Position numbers and translations under genes: made by a program
The notes under the pieces: model-generated
Seen by the model: the letters and a program-made list of their open reading frames with translations, nothing else
Databases searched by the model: none
Told to the model about the DNA's origin: nothing
Origin: Bacteroidales bacterium
GTDB lineage: Bacteria; Bacteroidota; Bacteroidia; Bacteroidales; UBA3824
DNA length: 34,841 bases
Assembly (NCBI GenBank): GCA_017412115.1
Contig: JAFPYR010000102.1
Coordinates: 1-34,841 of the forward strand
Direction: 5' to 3'
Part shown: piece by piece, positions 7,302 to 15,484 of the stretch
Layout of the letters: each line of letters opens with the position of its first letter
Numbering within the stretch: position 1 is the first letter of the stretch

Positions 7302-8291
7302 TTATTTTTCTTTGAACATATCTTTAATACCGCCTATGCTGCCCAAGAGGTTGGAGGCCTCGTAAGGTAAGTAAACGGTTTTTGTTTTGTCGCCCGAATT
7401 TATTTCTTTCATCATTTCGATATATTTTTGAGCGAGAATGTAATTTGCGGGGTTTGCTGACGAACCGATTGTTTGTGAAACGGTTTGAACCGCAGTTGCT
7501 TCTGCCTCAGCAATTTTTTGAATTGCATAAGCCTCTGCCTCGGCTTTTTGACGTTTTGCCTGAGCCTCGCCTTCTGCTTGAAGAATAGCCTGTTGTTTTG
7601 CTGCTTCAGCTTGATTAATCATTGCTGTTTTAGCACCTTCTGAGGCAAGAATGCGAGAGGCTTTTTCACCTTCAGAAGTTAAAATTGCCGCACGTTTGTT
7701 ACGCTCTGCCTGCATTTGTTTTTCCATCGCTGTCAAAACGCTTTGCGGAGGAGTGATGTCTTGAAGCTCTACACGGTTTACTTTTACGCCCCATTTGTCG
7801 GTTGCATCGTCCAAAACGGCACGGAGTTTCGTATTGATTGTATCTCTTGATGTTAATGTTTCATCAAGTTCCAATTCACCGATAATGTTTCTAAGAGTGG
7901 TTTGTGTAAGTTTTTCAATAGCGTTAGGAAGATTGTCGATTTCGTAAGCCGCTTTGAAAGGGTCCATGATTTGGAAATAAAGCAATGCGTTGATTTCCGT
8001 CTGAACGTTGTCTTTTGTGATAACGTTTTGTTTGTCAAAATCATAAACCTGCTCTCTTAAATCTATTGTCGTAGAATTGTAATACCGTCCGTTTTTGAGT
8101 ATGACGATATTTTTTGCCGTGTCAATAAACGGGATAATGATATTAATACCCGGAGAGAGTGTTGAATGATATTTTCCGAGACGCTCAATGATTTTCGTTT
8201 CAGACTGTGGAATTATTACTAAAGTCTTTTTAACGAAGAGTATGGCAAAAACTACAATTGCCGCTACAATTAGTAATGTTGTTGGGTCCAT
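7302..8291 (-). CDS. SPFH/band-7 membrane protein (stomatin/paraslipin, QmcA-like)
   Basis: A 329-residue protein with one N-terminal membrane helix (residues 5-25), an SPFH domain (about 28-200, with R-L-G-K-Y-H-x-x-L-x-P-G-I-N-I-I-I-P near its start) and a long Ala/Glu-rich coiled coil (about 205-275). Proteins of this type assemble into large membrane cages or microdomains and scaffold other membrane proteins. The NfeD-family gene immediately upstream in the same operon is the classic partner of this SPFH subgroup, in which NfeD helps organise or regulate the SPFH assembly. Length and architecture are normal. It ends at a strong terminator. Confidence 0.93.
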   Translation of the reverse strand: MDPTTLLIVAAIVVFAILFVKKTLVIIPQSETKIIERLGKYHSTLSPGINIIIPFIDTAKNIVILKNGRYYNSTTIDLREQVYDFDKQNVITKDNVQTEINALLYFQIMDPFKAAYEIDNLPNAIEKLTQTTLRNIIGELELDETLTSRDTINTKLRAVLDDATDKWGVKVNRVELQDITPPQSVLTAMEKQMQAERNKRAAILTSEGEKASRILASEGAKTAMINQAEAAKQQAILQAEGEAQAKRQKAEAEAYAIQKIAEAEATAVQTVSQTIGSSANPANYILAQKYIEMMKEINSGDKTKTVYLPYEASNLLGSIGGIKDMFKEK

Positions 8292-8311
8292 ATTTTTGTC
8301 GTTTTTTTTTA

Positions 8312-8740
8312 TTAATTATTTTTTTCTACTGTTACTATTATGCTGTTTCTGTCCGTGATTATTACGGACGTGTTTTCGGGAATTTCTTCTGAATCAGAGG
8401 ATTTAGCCTTCCATACATCACCGTCAATGGCAACGCGGCCGTAACCGTTTTTTTCGATTTTTTCGGTTACTTTACCGATTCTGCCTATTAACGCATCGGC
8501 ATTGCTTTTGCGTTCTTGAGTGTTTTTGTGAAAATATTTCAAGACTATCGGGCGTAAGAAAAATATACTTGCGACCGATACTGCGGCAAATGTTATCACC
8601 TGAAAATAAATTCCAGTTCCCATAAATGCCGCAATAGAGGCAGAGGCTGCTCCTATGCTGAAACATATTATGAAAAGATTTCCTGCCGTTAATTCCAAAA
8701 TAAGGCAAATAACGGCTACCGCTACCCAAATTAATGACAT
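8312..8740 (-). CDS. NfeD-family membrane protein (short form)
   Basis: A 142-residue protein with three to four membrane helices in the first 75 residues (starting S-L-I-W-V-A-V-A-V-I-C-L-I-L-E-L) and a C-terminal OB-fold-like beta domain (about 85-140, L-I-G-R-I-G-K-V-T... and G-x-V-W-x-A-K). This is the short NfeD type without the ClpP-like protease domain. It is encoded 20 bases upstream of the SPFH protein gene, an arrangement conserved widely in bacteria. It is expected to dock to the SPFH protein in the membrane. Confidence 0.92.
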   Translation of the reverse strand: MSLIWVAVAVICLILELTAGNLFIICFSIGAASASIAAFMGTGIYFQVITFAAVSVASIFFLRPIVLKYFHKNTQERKSNADALIGRIGKVTEKIEKNGYGRVAIDGDVWKAKSSDSEEIPENTSVIITDRNSIIVTVEKNN

Positions 8741-8747
8741 AATAATT

Positions 8748-9185
8748 TTATTGTTTAATGTGTTTTATAGCAATTTGCTGAATTTTTTGTAACATTTCCG
8801 GCTCTTGAACTACTTGAGCACCGGCTACAGCGAATTTAGGTGTGAGTTTTATGTTTTTTTGGCCCAGCGGTGATGACAAAAACTTGTTGAGTTCCTTCAA
8901 TTCGTCCAACGTATAGTTTTCGTAGAAAAGTTTTACCTGAAGTTCGGTAATTTTATCCATTAGGACATCAACGATTTCTTCAGACATAGCTTTAACATCA
9001 TCAACTTGAAATTGACCTGCATCAACCATGTTTTGGTATTGAAGTCTCATAGTTTCAACCATCGTACCTCTGGTGTTTTGAAGTTCCATTGTTTTTTTTG
9101 CGGTTTCCACAAATTCTGCTGATTGCGCGTATGAAAATCCCAAACCACTGATTAACATACACATTATTAATATAACTCTTTTCAT
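8748..9185 (-). CDS. DUF2059-domain secreted protein
   Basis: A 145-residue protein with a signal peptide (residues 1-20, ending in S-Y-A-Q) and a helical DUF2059 domain. The motif F-Y-E-N-Y-T-L-D-E-L-K-E-L-N-K-F-L-S-S-P-L-G-Q-K (about residues 86-109) is the family signature. The function of DUF2059 proteins is unknown; they are predicted periplasmic. It is the first gene of the operon with NfeD (7-base gap) and SPFH, so a link to membrane organisation is a reasonable guess. A weak -7-like TTACTTTG sits about 45 bases upstream (9238-9231, minus strand). Confidence 0.85.
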   Translation of the reverse strand: MKRVILIMCMLISGLGFSYAQSAEFVETAKKTMELQNTRGTMVETMRLQYQNMVDAGQFQVDDVKAMSEEIVDVLMDKITELQVKLFYENYTLDELKELNKFLSSPLGQKNIKLTPKFAVAGAQVVQEPEMLQKIQQIAIKHIKQ

Positions 9186-9293
9186 GTTACTTTATAAGTT
9201 TAGATTTTGTTAATAGAATAAAAGTATTGACAAAGTAAAAAAAAATTTTTGAGATAAAAAAAAAATTTTTTAAAAAAAGAAAGTATAAAAAAA

Positions 9294-9322
9294 CCTCCCG
9301 TATTTTCTTAGAATTCGAGAGG
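9294..9322 (-). terminator. Minus-strand terminator-like hairpin
   Basis: On the minus strand CCTCTCG (9322-9316) pairs with CGGGAGG (9300-9294) and is followed by seven Ts. One pair is a G-U wobble that exists only on the minus-strand RNA, so this orientation is favoured. No gene on that strand ends here. Confidence 0.5.
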
Positions 9323-9437
9323 CCTTAATTAACAATCACCTAATTAAAATTATCAACTATCACTATTTGAAAAAAATATAACTACTAATTATTGAGTTTT
9401 TATTACACTAATTGTCAAAAAAAAATAATTTTTTTCT

Positions 9438-9567
9438 AAAAAGCCGCCGCAAAACACCATAAGCGGCGGCGTACTTACTTAATTACTAAAAAAAATGTTT
9501 ATTCAAAAACGCTTCACAGCGCAGTCAAGTTATTATGTTAGTTATTTTAACTGACTATGCAAAGTAA
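9438..9567 (-). ncRNA. Candidate small RNA in the xus leader
   Basis: A perfect 8-bp GC stem (9443-9450 with 9463-9470, GCCGCCGC/GCGGCGGC) followed on the minus strand by TTTTT looks like a terminator in otherwise AT-rich DNA. About 100 bases upstream on that strand is a TTACTTTGC, one mismatch from the Bacteroidetes -7 box. A second small hairpin (CGCT-loop-AGCG) lies between. Together they could define a transcript of about 115 bases. It matches no RNA family I recognise. Small RNAs beside SusC/SusD operons are known regulators in Bacteroides. This is inference from terminator and promoter signals only. Confidence 0.3.
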
Positions 9568-10068
9568 TACATTTTTTAGCGTTTTGATTTTTTTATTTGT
9601 TTCAGATTTTTCGCTATCTGTGTTAGATAGTGTTCTTTTTGTATTCATGTTACATTTCTTATGTTATTTGTTTCAAATACGAAAAAAATAGTGTAAAAAA
9701 TACATTCAGAAATTTTTCTTTTTTGTACTTCTTTCCTGAAAAAAACTTGGTGTATAGGATTGATAATGTTGTATTTTGACTTTTGGTTAAAATAAACTGT
9801 GAAAATTATCATAAAAAACTTTAAAAATTGTTTTCTGATTTACGTTTTCTTAACAAAAGCTCTGTTTTGTTACAAAAATGTAAAAAAAAACTCGCTTTGT
9901 TTACAAAAAATCAAATCATTGAAACCAAAAAAAAAGTAGTTCGCAGTTTTAAGTGTTATTTTTACGCTGTGAAAAAAAACGAAAAATTAATGTTTAATTA
10001 TTAAAATATGGAGGTAAGCAAAAGATGATAAAAACGTAAAAAAACTAAAACAATTAAACCAATATTAT

Positions 10069-10100
10069 AAAGTGTAGAAAAAAACTTTTTGTTACACTTT
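10069..10100. repeat. Inverted repeat upstream of xusA
   Basis: AAAGTGTA at 10069-10076 and TACACTTT at 10093-10100 form a perfect 8-base inverted repeat whose inner bases (five or more A's against five T's) continue the pairing. It lies 88 bases before the xusA start and could be an operator or a leader hairpin. The right arm runs into TACACTTTG, which resembles a -7 box with one extra base. Confidence 0.45.
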
Positions 10101-10188
10101 GTAAATAAAAGGAAAAAAGACGGAATAATAGATTCTGTCGAAAGATTAGTAATAAGAAAATAGTTATAAAAAATCTAAGTTAAACTTT

Positions 10189-13100
10189 ATGAAAGACGAC
10201 ATTAAAAAAAACACCTGTTTATTGTCTTTGAGGTCAATGATGCTGACATTATTTTTTGTGTTGGCATTCGGACTTTTATCGGCTCAGGCACAGACAAAAC
10301 AGTTTACGGGTATGGTTACCGATTCTAACGGAGAACCCTTACCCGGTGTTACCGTCATGGTGCAGGGTACTACTAACGGTACAATTACTGACTTGGACGG
10401 TAAATATCAGTTGAACGCATCAGAGGATGCGAAACTTGTATTTTCATTTATTGGTTATGAAACGGTTACGATGCCCGCTTCTAACAATCTTAAAGTAACT
10501 CTTCAAGAAGAAACCTCAGAAATAGAAGAGGTTGTCATCGTGGGTTACGGTCAACAAAAGAAAGCATCCGTTGTGGGTGCTATTGCACAGACTTCAGGAG
10601 AAACATTACAGCGTTCTGCCGGTGTTTCTGACTTGGGACAGGCTCTTACTGGTAATCTTCCCGGTCTTGTTACTATGCAATCAACCGGTATGCCGGGCGA
10701 AGAAAATCCGTCTATGGTGATTCGTGGTTCAAGTTCTTGGAACGGTAGCGACCCGCTCGTTCTTGTGGATGGTATCGAACGTCCTATGAATAGTGTAGAC
10801 GTTTCTTCAGTAGCAAGTATTTCCGTATTGAAAGATGCTTCGGCAACGGCTATTTACGGTGTAAAAGGTGCTAACGGTGTAATTATTATTACAACAAAAC
10901 GTGGTAGTGAAGGTCGTGCTCAGATTAGTGCTTCAGTTTCATCTACAATGAAAGTGGTTTCTAAATTGCCGGGTAAACTTGATTCATACGATGCGCTTAT
11001 GGCAAGGAATGCCGCTATTGAGAACGAACTTAATATTGCTCCTGAAGGTTGGTCTGCAATTAATTCTCAGGAGTTTATTGACCATTACCGCAATCAAAGT
11101 ACATTGGAAGAACAAGAACGTTATCCTAACGTTGATTGGCAAAAAGAACTTTTCAAAAGCTTTGCAATGTCATATAACGCTAACGTAAGCGTTTCTGGTG
11201 GTAGTAAAGCTGTTCGTTATTATTCTGCTATTGACTGGGCAAACGAAGGTGATATGTTCAAAGATTTTGAAAATAATCGTGGTTATAAAACCGGTTATGG
11301 TTACAACCGTATCAACGTTCGTTCAAACCTTGACTTCAATATTACTAAAACTACTGTATTAAAAACTAATCTCTCTGGTAGTGCTGCTATACAGAATACT
11401 CCTTGGGCAAATTCTAATTATTCAGGTATAGGTGATTGGAGTTTGTCTCAACAATGGGCAGGTGTATATAATATTGCTCCTAATATTTTCTTACCTCGTT
11501 ATTCTGATGGTACATGGGGATATAAAGGAGGTACGGCTTTTACTAATGCTACAAACTCTGCTTTGAGTATGGCATATGGTGATGGAGCTAACAAAAAAAC
11601 TACAACTAACATTGCAACAGACCTTACACTTGAACAAGATCTTAAATTTATAACGAAAGGTCTCTCTTTTACGGCTACAATTTCTTGGGACAACCGTTTT
11701 ACGGAAGTTCAACGCGGTGTTAGAGACCTTTACCATGATGCACTTCAAAAATACATCGATCCGAAAACCGGAGCTGTAACTTACAGTCAAGCAGATGCTA
11801 TGGATGGTGCGAATAAATTTGATTATTCGGATCCTGTGGAATGGAATACTGAAAACGGTACTATTAATAATGTATGGAATATGCCTTATAGAAACCTTAA
11901 CTATTCGGCTCGTTTGAATTATGACCGTTCTTTTGACAAACATAACATAACACTCTTAGGTTTGTTTGAACGTCAAGAACAAACAAATGGTTCAGAAATT
12001 CCGAGACTTCGTGAAAACTGGTGTTTCCGTGTAACTTACAACTGGAATAACCGTTATTTCTTGGAATATAACGGAGCTTACAACGGTTCTGAAAAATTCT
12101 CTGATGACAACCGTTTTGCATTCTTCAATTCAGGTGCTTTAGGTTGGACTATTTCTAACGAATCTTTTATGGATAATCTTCGTGAAAGTGGTATAATTGA
12201 GAATTTGAAAATCCGTGCTTCTTACGGTGAAATCGGTGATGACTCTTATGGTGGTTGGGATAATAATAAACGTTGGCTTTATACTGACACATGGGGTATG
12301 GGCGGCAATGCTCTTATGAATGAAAAAACGGATCAGAATAGTAACTATACTTATTATTTTGAAAAAACCAAGGGTAATAAAGATGTTCATTGGGAGGTTG
12401 TTAGAAAATTCAACGTTGGTCTTGAATACTCATTCTTGAAAGGTATGTTCCGTGGTAGTGTTGATGTATTCCGCGATCATCGTACTGATATTCTCATCGG
12501 TGGTAGCGATCGTGCAATTCCGCTTTATTATGGTTTGAGTGCTCCTACGAAGAATCTCGGTGAAGTAAAAACTAAGGGTTATGAATTGGAACTCAAATTC
12601 AACAAAGATATTGAAGCTGTAAAAGGTTTGAATTTGTGGGCTAACTTTAATATGACTCACGCAGAGAATGAGGTTATTAAACGTGATGATAAAGAGTTGT
12701 TGCCGTCATACCAAAAACAAGCCGGTTATGCAATAGGACAAACCACTTCACAAATTGATGCCGGTTTCTTACAGACTTATGATGATATTTATGCAAGTCC
12801 TGCGTTTGAAACAGAAGATAATCTCAAATTACCGGGAGATTATTATATCATAGACTTCAATGGCGATGGTGTTATCAATAGTGATGATAGTGCTCCTATT
12901 TATTATTCAAGTACTCCGCAAAATACTTATAATGCAACTCTTGGTGTTAATTACAAAGGTTGGAGTGCATTTGTACAGTTTTACGGTGTAAATAATGTAA
13001 CCCGTGATGTATCTCTTTCTTCATTTGGTAACGGCAAGATGGATAACGTTTATGATAACGGTACATGGTGGGCTACTGACCATGACGGAGCAGAAGTCGT

Positions 13101-13383
13101 AACACCTCGTTATAATACACAATCGGCGAACAGAACTGCTACACAGTTCCTTTATGACGGTTCTTACGTTCGTTTGAAAACTGCTGAAATTGCTTATACT
13201 TTCAATACTTTGAAAGTAGGTCGTTATAAATTTAACAACGTTAAGATTTACCTTAATGGTAATAATCTTTGGGTACATACCAAGATGCCTGACGATCGCG
13301 AGTCAAATCTTTCGGGAGCAAGTAATCAAGGTCAGTATCCTACGGTTAAGAGATTTACTTTAGGTTTGAAATTCTCATTGTAA
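10189..13383 (+). CDS. xusA: SusC/RagA-type TonB-dependent outer-membrane transporter, XusA-like
   Basis: A 1064-residue outer-membrane protein with a signal peptide (ending near S-A-Q-A-Q, residues 31-35), a carboxypeptidase-regulatory-like Ig domain (about 38-108), a canonical TonB box E-E-V-V-I-V-G-Y-G at 113-121, a plug domain (about 125-240; I-L-V-D-G-I-E-R-like and I-I-I-T-T-K-R-G motifs) and a beta-barrel ending in a terminal aromatic-rich strand (K-F-S-L). SusC proteins import oligosaccharides captured by the SusD lid, driven by TonB. It is the first gene of a six-gene cluster whose order matches the xylan-utilisation Xus system of Prevotella and Bacteroides, so the expected cargo is xylo-oligosaccharides. 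SusD follows after 19 bases. Confidence 0.93.
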   Translation: MKDDIKKNTCLLSLRSMMLTLFFVLAFGLLSAQAQTKQFTGMVTDSNGEPLPGVTVMVQGTTNGTITDLDGKYQLNASEDAKLVFSFIGYETVTMPASNNLKVTLQEETSEIEEVVIVGYGQQKKASVVGAIAQTSGETLQRSAGVSDLGQALTGNLPGLVTMQSTGMPGEENPSMVIRGSSSWNGSDPLVLVDGIERPMNSVDVSSVASISVLKDASATAIYGVKGANGVIIITTKRGSEGRAQISASVSSTMKVVSKLPGKLDSYDALMARNAAIENELNIAPEGWSAINSQEFIDHYRNQSTLEEQERYPNVDWQKELFKSFAMSYNANVSVSGGSKAVRYYSAIDWANEGDMFKDFENNRGYKTGYGYNRINVRSNLDFNITKTTVLKTNLSGSAAIQNTPWANSNYSGIGDWSLSQQWAGVYNIAPNIFLPRYSDGTWGYKGGTAFTNATNSALSMAYGDGANKKTTTNIATDLTLEQDLKFITKGLSFTATISWDNRFTEVQRGVRDLYHDALQKYIDPKTGAVTYSQADAMDGANKFDYSDPVEWNTENGTINNVWNMPYRNLNYSARLNYDRSFDKHNITLLGLFERQEQTNGSEIPRLRENWCFRVTYNWNNRYFLEYNGAYNGSEKFSDDNRFAFFNSGALGWTISNESFMDNLRESGIIENLKIRASYGEIGDDSYGGWDNNKRWLYTDTWGMGGNALMNEKTDQNSNYTYYFEKTKGNKDVHWEVVRKFNVGLEYSFLKGMFRGSVDVFRDHRTDILIGGSDRAIPLYYGLSAPTKNLGEVKTKGYELELKFNKDIEAVKGLNLWANFNMTHAENEVIKRDDKELLPSYQKQAGYAIGQTTSQIDAGFLQTYDDIYASPAFETEDNLKLPGDYYIIDFNGDGVINSDDSAPIYYSSTPQNTYNATLGVNYKGWSAFVQFYGVNNVTRDVSLSSFGNGKMDNVYDNGTWWATDHDGAEVVTPRYNTQSANRTATQFLYDGSYVRLKTAEIAYTFNTLKVGRYKFNNVKIYLNGNNLWVHTKMPDDRESNLSGASNQGQYPTVKRFTLGLKFSL

Positions 13384-13402
13384 ATAACATTGAAATAAAA
13401 TT

Positions 13403-15412
13403 ATGAACAAATTTAAAAATATATTGTTTGGTTTATCTGTTGTTGCAACTATCGGCGGAATGTCAAGTTGTACGGATTATCTTGATAAGGAACCAGACTC
13501 GGATGTTTCCGAAAATATGGCTTTTAGAAATTTTAAAAATTTTCAGGGCTTTGTTGAGGAGATTTATAATAATATTCCGCATAAGGAAGTTCAATATTGG
13601 GAAACAACTTTCAACTGGGGAGAGGATGAAATAACAAACTCTAATATGTACCATTGTCTTACCAATACTATGGATAACGGAAACTTCCGTGCATGGTTTG
13701 GTGACGGCGGCTGTTGGGGTGGTAGTTATCTTTATAAAAGTGGTGAAAATCACACTTCCAAAAATCGTATGGACCATCATATTTGGCAAAATGCGTTCTA
13801 TTGTATCCGCAAGGCTAATATAGGTCTCCAAAATTTGGATTTACTTATAGATGCCAATCAAGAGGAAAAAGATGCTATAAAAGGCGAACTTTTGTTTTTC
13901 CGTGCTTGGTGGCATGAAGAATTAATGATTTATTTAGGCGGTATTCCTTATATTGATGCGGTACTTTCTGCTGACGACAATCTTACTATTTCTCGTCCTA
14001 CATTTCAGGAATGTGCCAAAAGAGCAGCTAAGGATTTTGGAGAAGCAGCTAAGTATCTTCCTAATGACTGGGATAAATCAGGTGCAGGTATTGCAACTAT
14101 AGGTAAAAACAATATCCGTGTAACAAAAGCTACAGCACTTGCTTATCAAGGCAAAATGTTGTTGTGGGCTGCAAGTCCGTTGTCAGAAAACGGTCCTTCA
14201 CTTGGCGGCGGTAAAACTTATAGTTATAATACTGAACTTGCAAAAGAAGCAGCTGAGGCTCTTGGTAGTGCAATCTCGTTAATAGAATCTGGTCAGACTC
14301 CGTATGCTCTTGCTAATTATAATTATGCAAGTGAGAAGGATTTGTTTGATCACAAACAACCAACTAGTGATAATAATTATGATGATATTTTCTATACCAC
14401 AGGTCAAGGTTTTAAACAGCCGGGTGCAAAAGAGGCTATGATGAGAGGTACTCCTTTTGAGCAAGCGAACTCAGCAAGATGGGGATTTTCAACGACATGG
14501 GGACCTCAGCATAATTCTCTTTGTCATAATTCTGAAATTGCAATGCCTACTGCTAATTATATAGATTATGCCTATGGTATGAAAAACGGTTTACCACTTG
14601 ATGACCCTGATTCGGGATGGGATCCTGAATATCCGTTCAAAGACCGTGACCCGCGTTTCTATCATGACATAGTTTTTGACGGAGAACAATACATCGTTAA
14701 TAACACTGCTGCTGAATGTCAGAAGAAAGTAGAACCGGACGGAAAAGTTACTGAAGGTAAGTTTTATGGTTATGATTATACAACTCTTTATACCGGTGGT
14801 AAAATGCGTGCTAACGGTGAGGGTAGTATGACCGGCTTTTTTGAACAAAAACTTGTTCCTCATCAGTGTAATGCCGTTGATAAATGGGATGATGAGTGGA
14901 ATACCGGTTTTGCTGTATATCTTCCTTATATGCGTGTTGCCGATGTATATTTGATGTATGCTGAGGCTGGTTCTGCTGCAACCGGTTGCGCTGCAAGTAA
15001 TTTTTCTTCAGCTTCATGTAATTTGACGGCACTTGATGCTATTAACAAGATACGTGCAAGAGTAGGAGTAGATGAGGTTTCAGGAAAATACTTGAGCGGA
15101 ACTGATTTTATGGATTGCGTACGTCGTGAACGTGCATGCGAGCTTGCATTCGAAGGTTTCCGTTTCAACGACCTTCAGCGTTGGCTTTTGCTTACCGAAG
15201 CTCCTTACACTCTTAAAACTTCTGCTGAATTTACGCGTACCGAAGATGACGAGTGGTATAAAAAGAATAATCCTTCTGAAGCTAAAGTAATAGGTTATAG
15301 AACTGATAATATTTTGAAGGAGAGACATTATATCGAGAAGCATTATTGGTTCCCGTTCAGAAATGATGAAGTGTATATTTATCCTGATTTTTATCAGAAT
15401 CCGGGTTGGTAG
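13403..15412 (+). CDS. xusB: SusD/RagB-type glycan-binding lipoprotein, XusB-like
   Basis: A 669-residue surface lipoprotein. The lipobox Cys is residue 23 (M-S-S-C-T-D-Y-L-D-K-E-P-D), with early acidic residues typical of surface-exported Bacteroidetes lipoproteins. The SusD fold is supported by the N-terminal D-Y-L-D-K-x-P motif, the TPR-like E-L-L-F-F-R-A-W-W region and the C-terminal R-R-E-R-A-C-E-L-A-F-E-G-F-R-F-N-D-L-Q-R-W motif. The protein ends F-Y-Q-N-P-G-W, a usual SusD terminus. It should cap the preceding SusC barrel and present xylan fragments to it. At 669 residues it is longer than typical 500-600-residue SusD proteins. Confidence 0.93.
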   Translation: MNKFKNILFGLSVVATIGGMSSCTDYLDKEPDSDVSENMAFRNFKNFQGFVEEIYNNIPHKEVQYWETTFNWGEDEITNSNMYHCLTNTMDNGNFRAWFGDGGCWGGSYLYKSGENHTSKNRMDHHIWQNAFYCIRKANIGLQNLDLLIDANQEEKDAIKGELLFFRAWWHEELMIYLGGIPYIDAVLSADDNLTISRPTFQECAKRAAKDFGEAAKYLPNDWDKSGAGIATIGKNNIRVTKATALAYQGKMLLWAASPLSENGPSLGGGKTYSYNTELAKEAAEALGSAISLIESGQTPYALANYNYASEKDLFDHKQPTSDNNYDDIFYTTGQGFKQPGAKEAMMRGTPFEQANSARWGFSTTWGPQHNSLCHNSEIAMPTANYIDYAYGMKNGLPLDDPDSGWDPEYPFKDRDPRFYHDIVFDGEQYIVNNTAAECQKKVEPDGKVTEGKFYGYDYTTLYTGGKMRANGEGSMTGFFEQKLVPHQCNAVDKWDDEWNTGFAVYLPYMRVADVYLMYAEAGSAATGCAASNFSSASCNLTALDAINKIRARVGVDEVSGKYLSGTDFMDCVRRERACELAFEGFRFNDLQRWLLLTEAPYTLKTSAEFTRTEDDEWYKKNNPSEAKVIGYRTDNILKERHYIEKHYWFPFRNDEVYIYPDFYQNPGW

Positions 15413-15484
15413 TGCAATAAAAACAATTAACAGTTAAAAATTAACAATTAAAAAAATTGGTGATTTTTTAAATTACGAAAACAA

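Larger units (their letters stand above)
9186..10188. other. 1-kb gene-free leader/intergenic region upstream of the xus operon
   Basis: No open reading frame of credible length is present on either strand. The region is very AT-rich and contains two phased A/T tracts at about 9237-9271, likely to be intrinsically curved. It also has two hairpins oriented as minus-strand terminators (9294-9322, 9443-9470), a short inverted repeat CTATCT/AGATAG (9614-9630), and an inverted repeat close to the xusA start (10069-10100). No exact TAnnTTTG box was found in front of xusA, so its promoter may need a specific regulator. The region is a plausible site for an antisense or leader RNA controlling the operon. 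Confidence 0.6.

Noticed and set aside
9614..9630. CTATCT/AGATAG hairpin as a terminator or operator
   Set aside because: The stem is only six AT-rich pairs with a weak T-run, and no gene ends or starts nearby.
10007..10027. Possible leader peptide (six codons, ATG to TGA) upstream of xusA
   Set aside because: It is too short, with no repeated or regulatory codons and no linked attenuator structure; the GGAGG-like bases are inside it, not before it.
15420..15460. AATTAACA-type direct repeats between xusB and xusC
   Set aside because: Short AT-rich repeats of this kind are common in Bacteroidetes intergenic DNA and show no further structure here.
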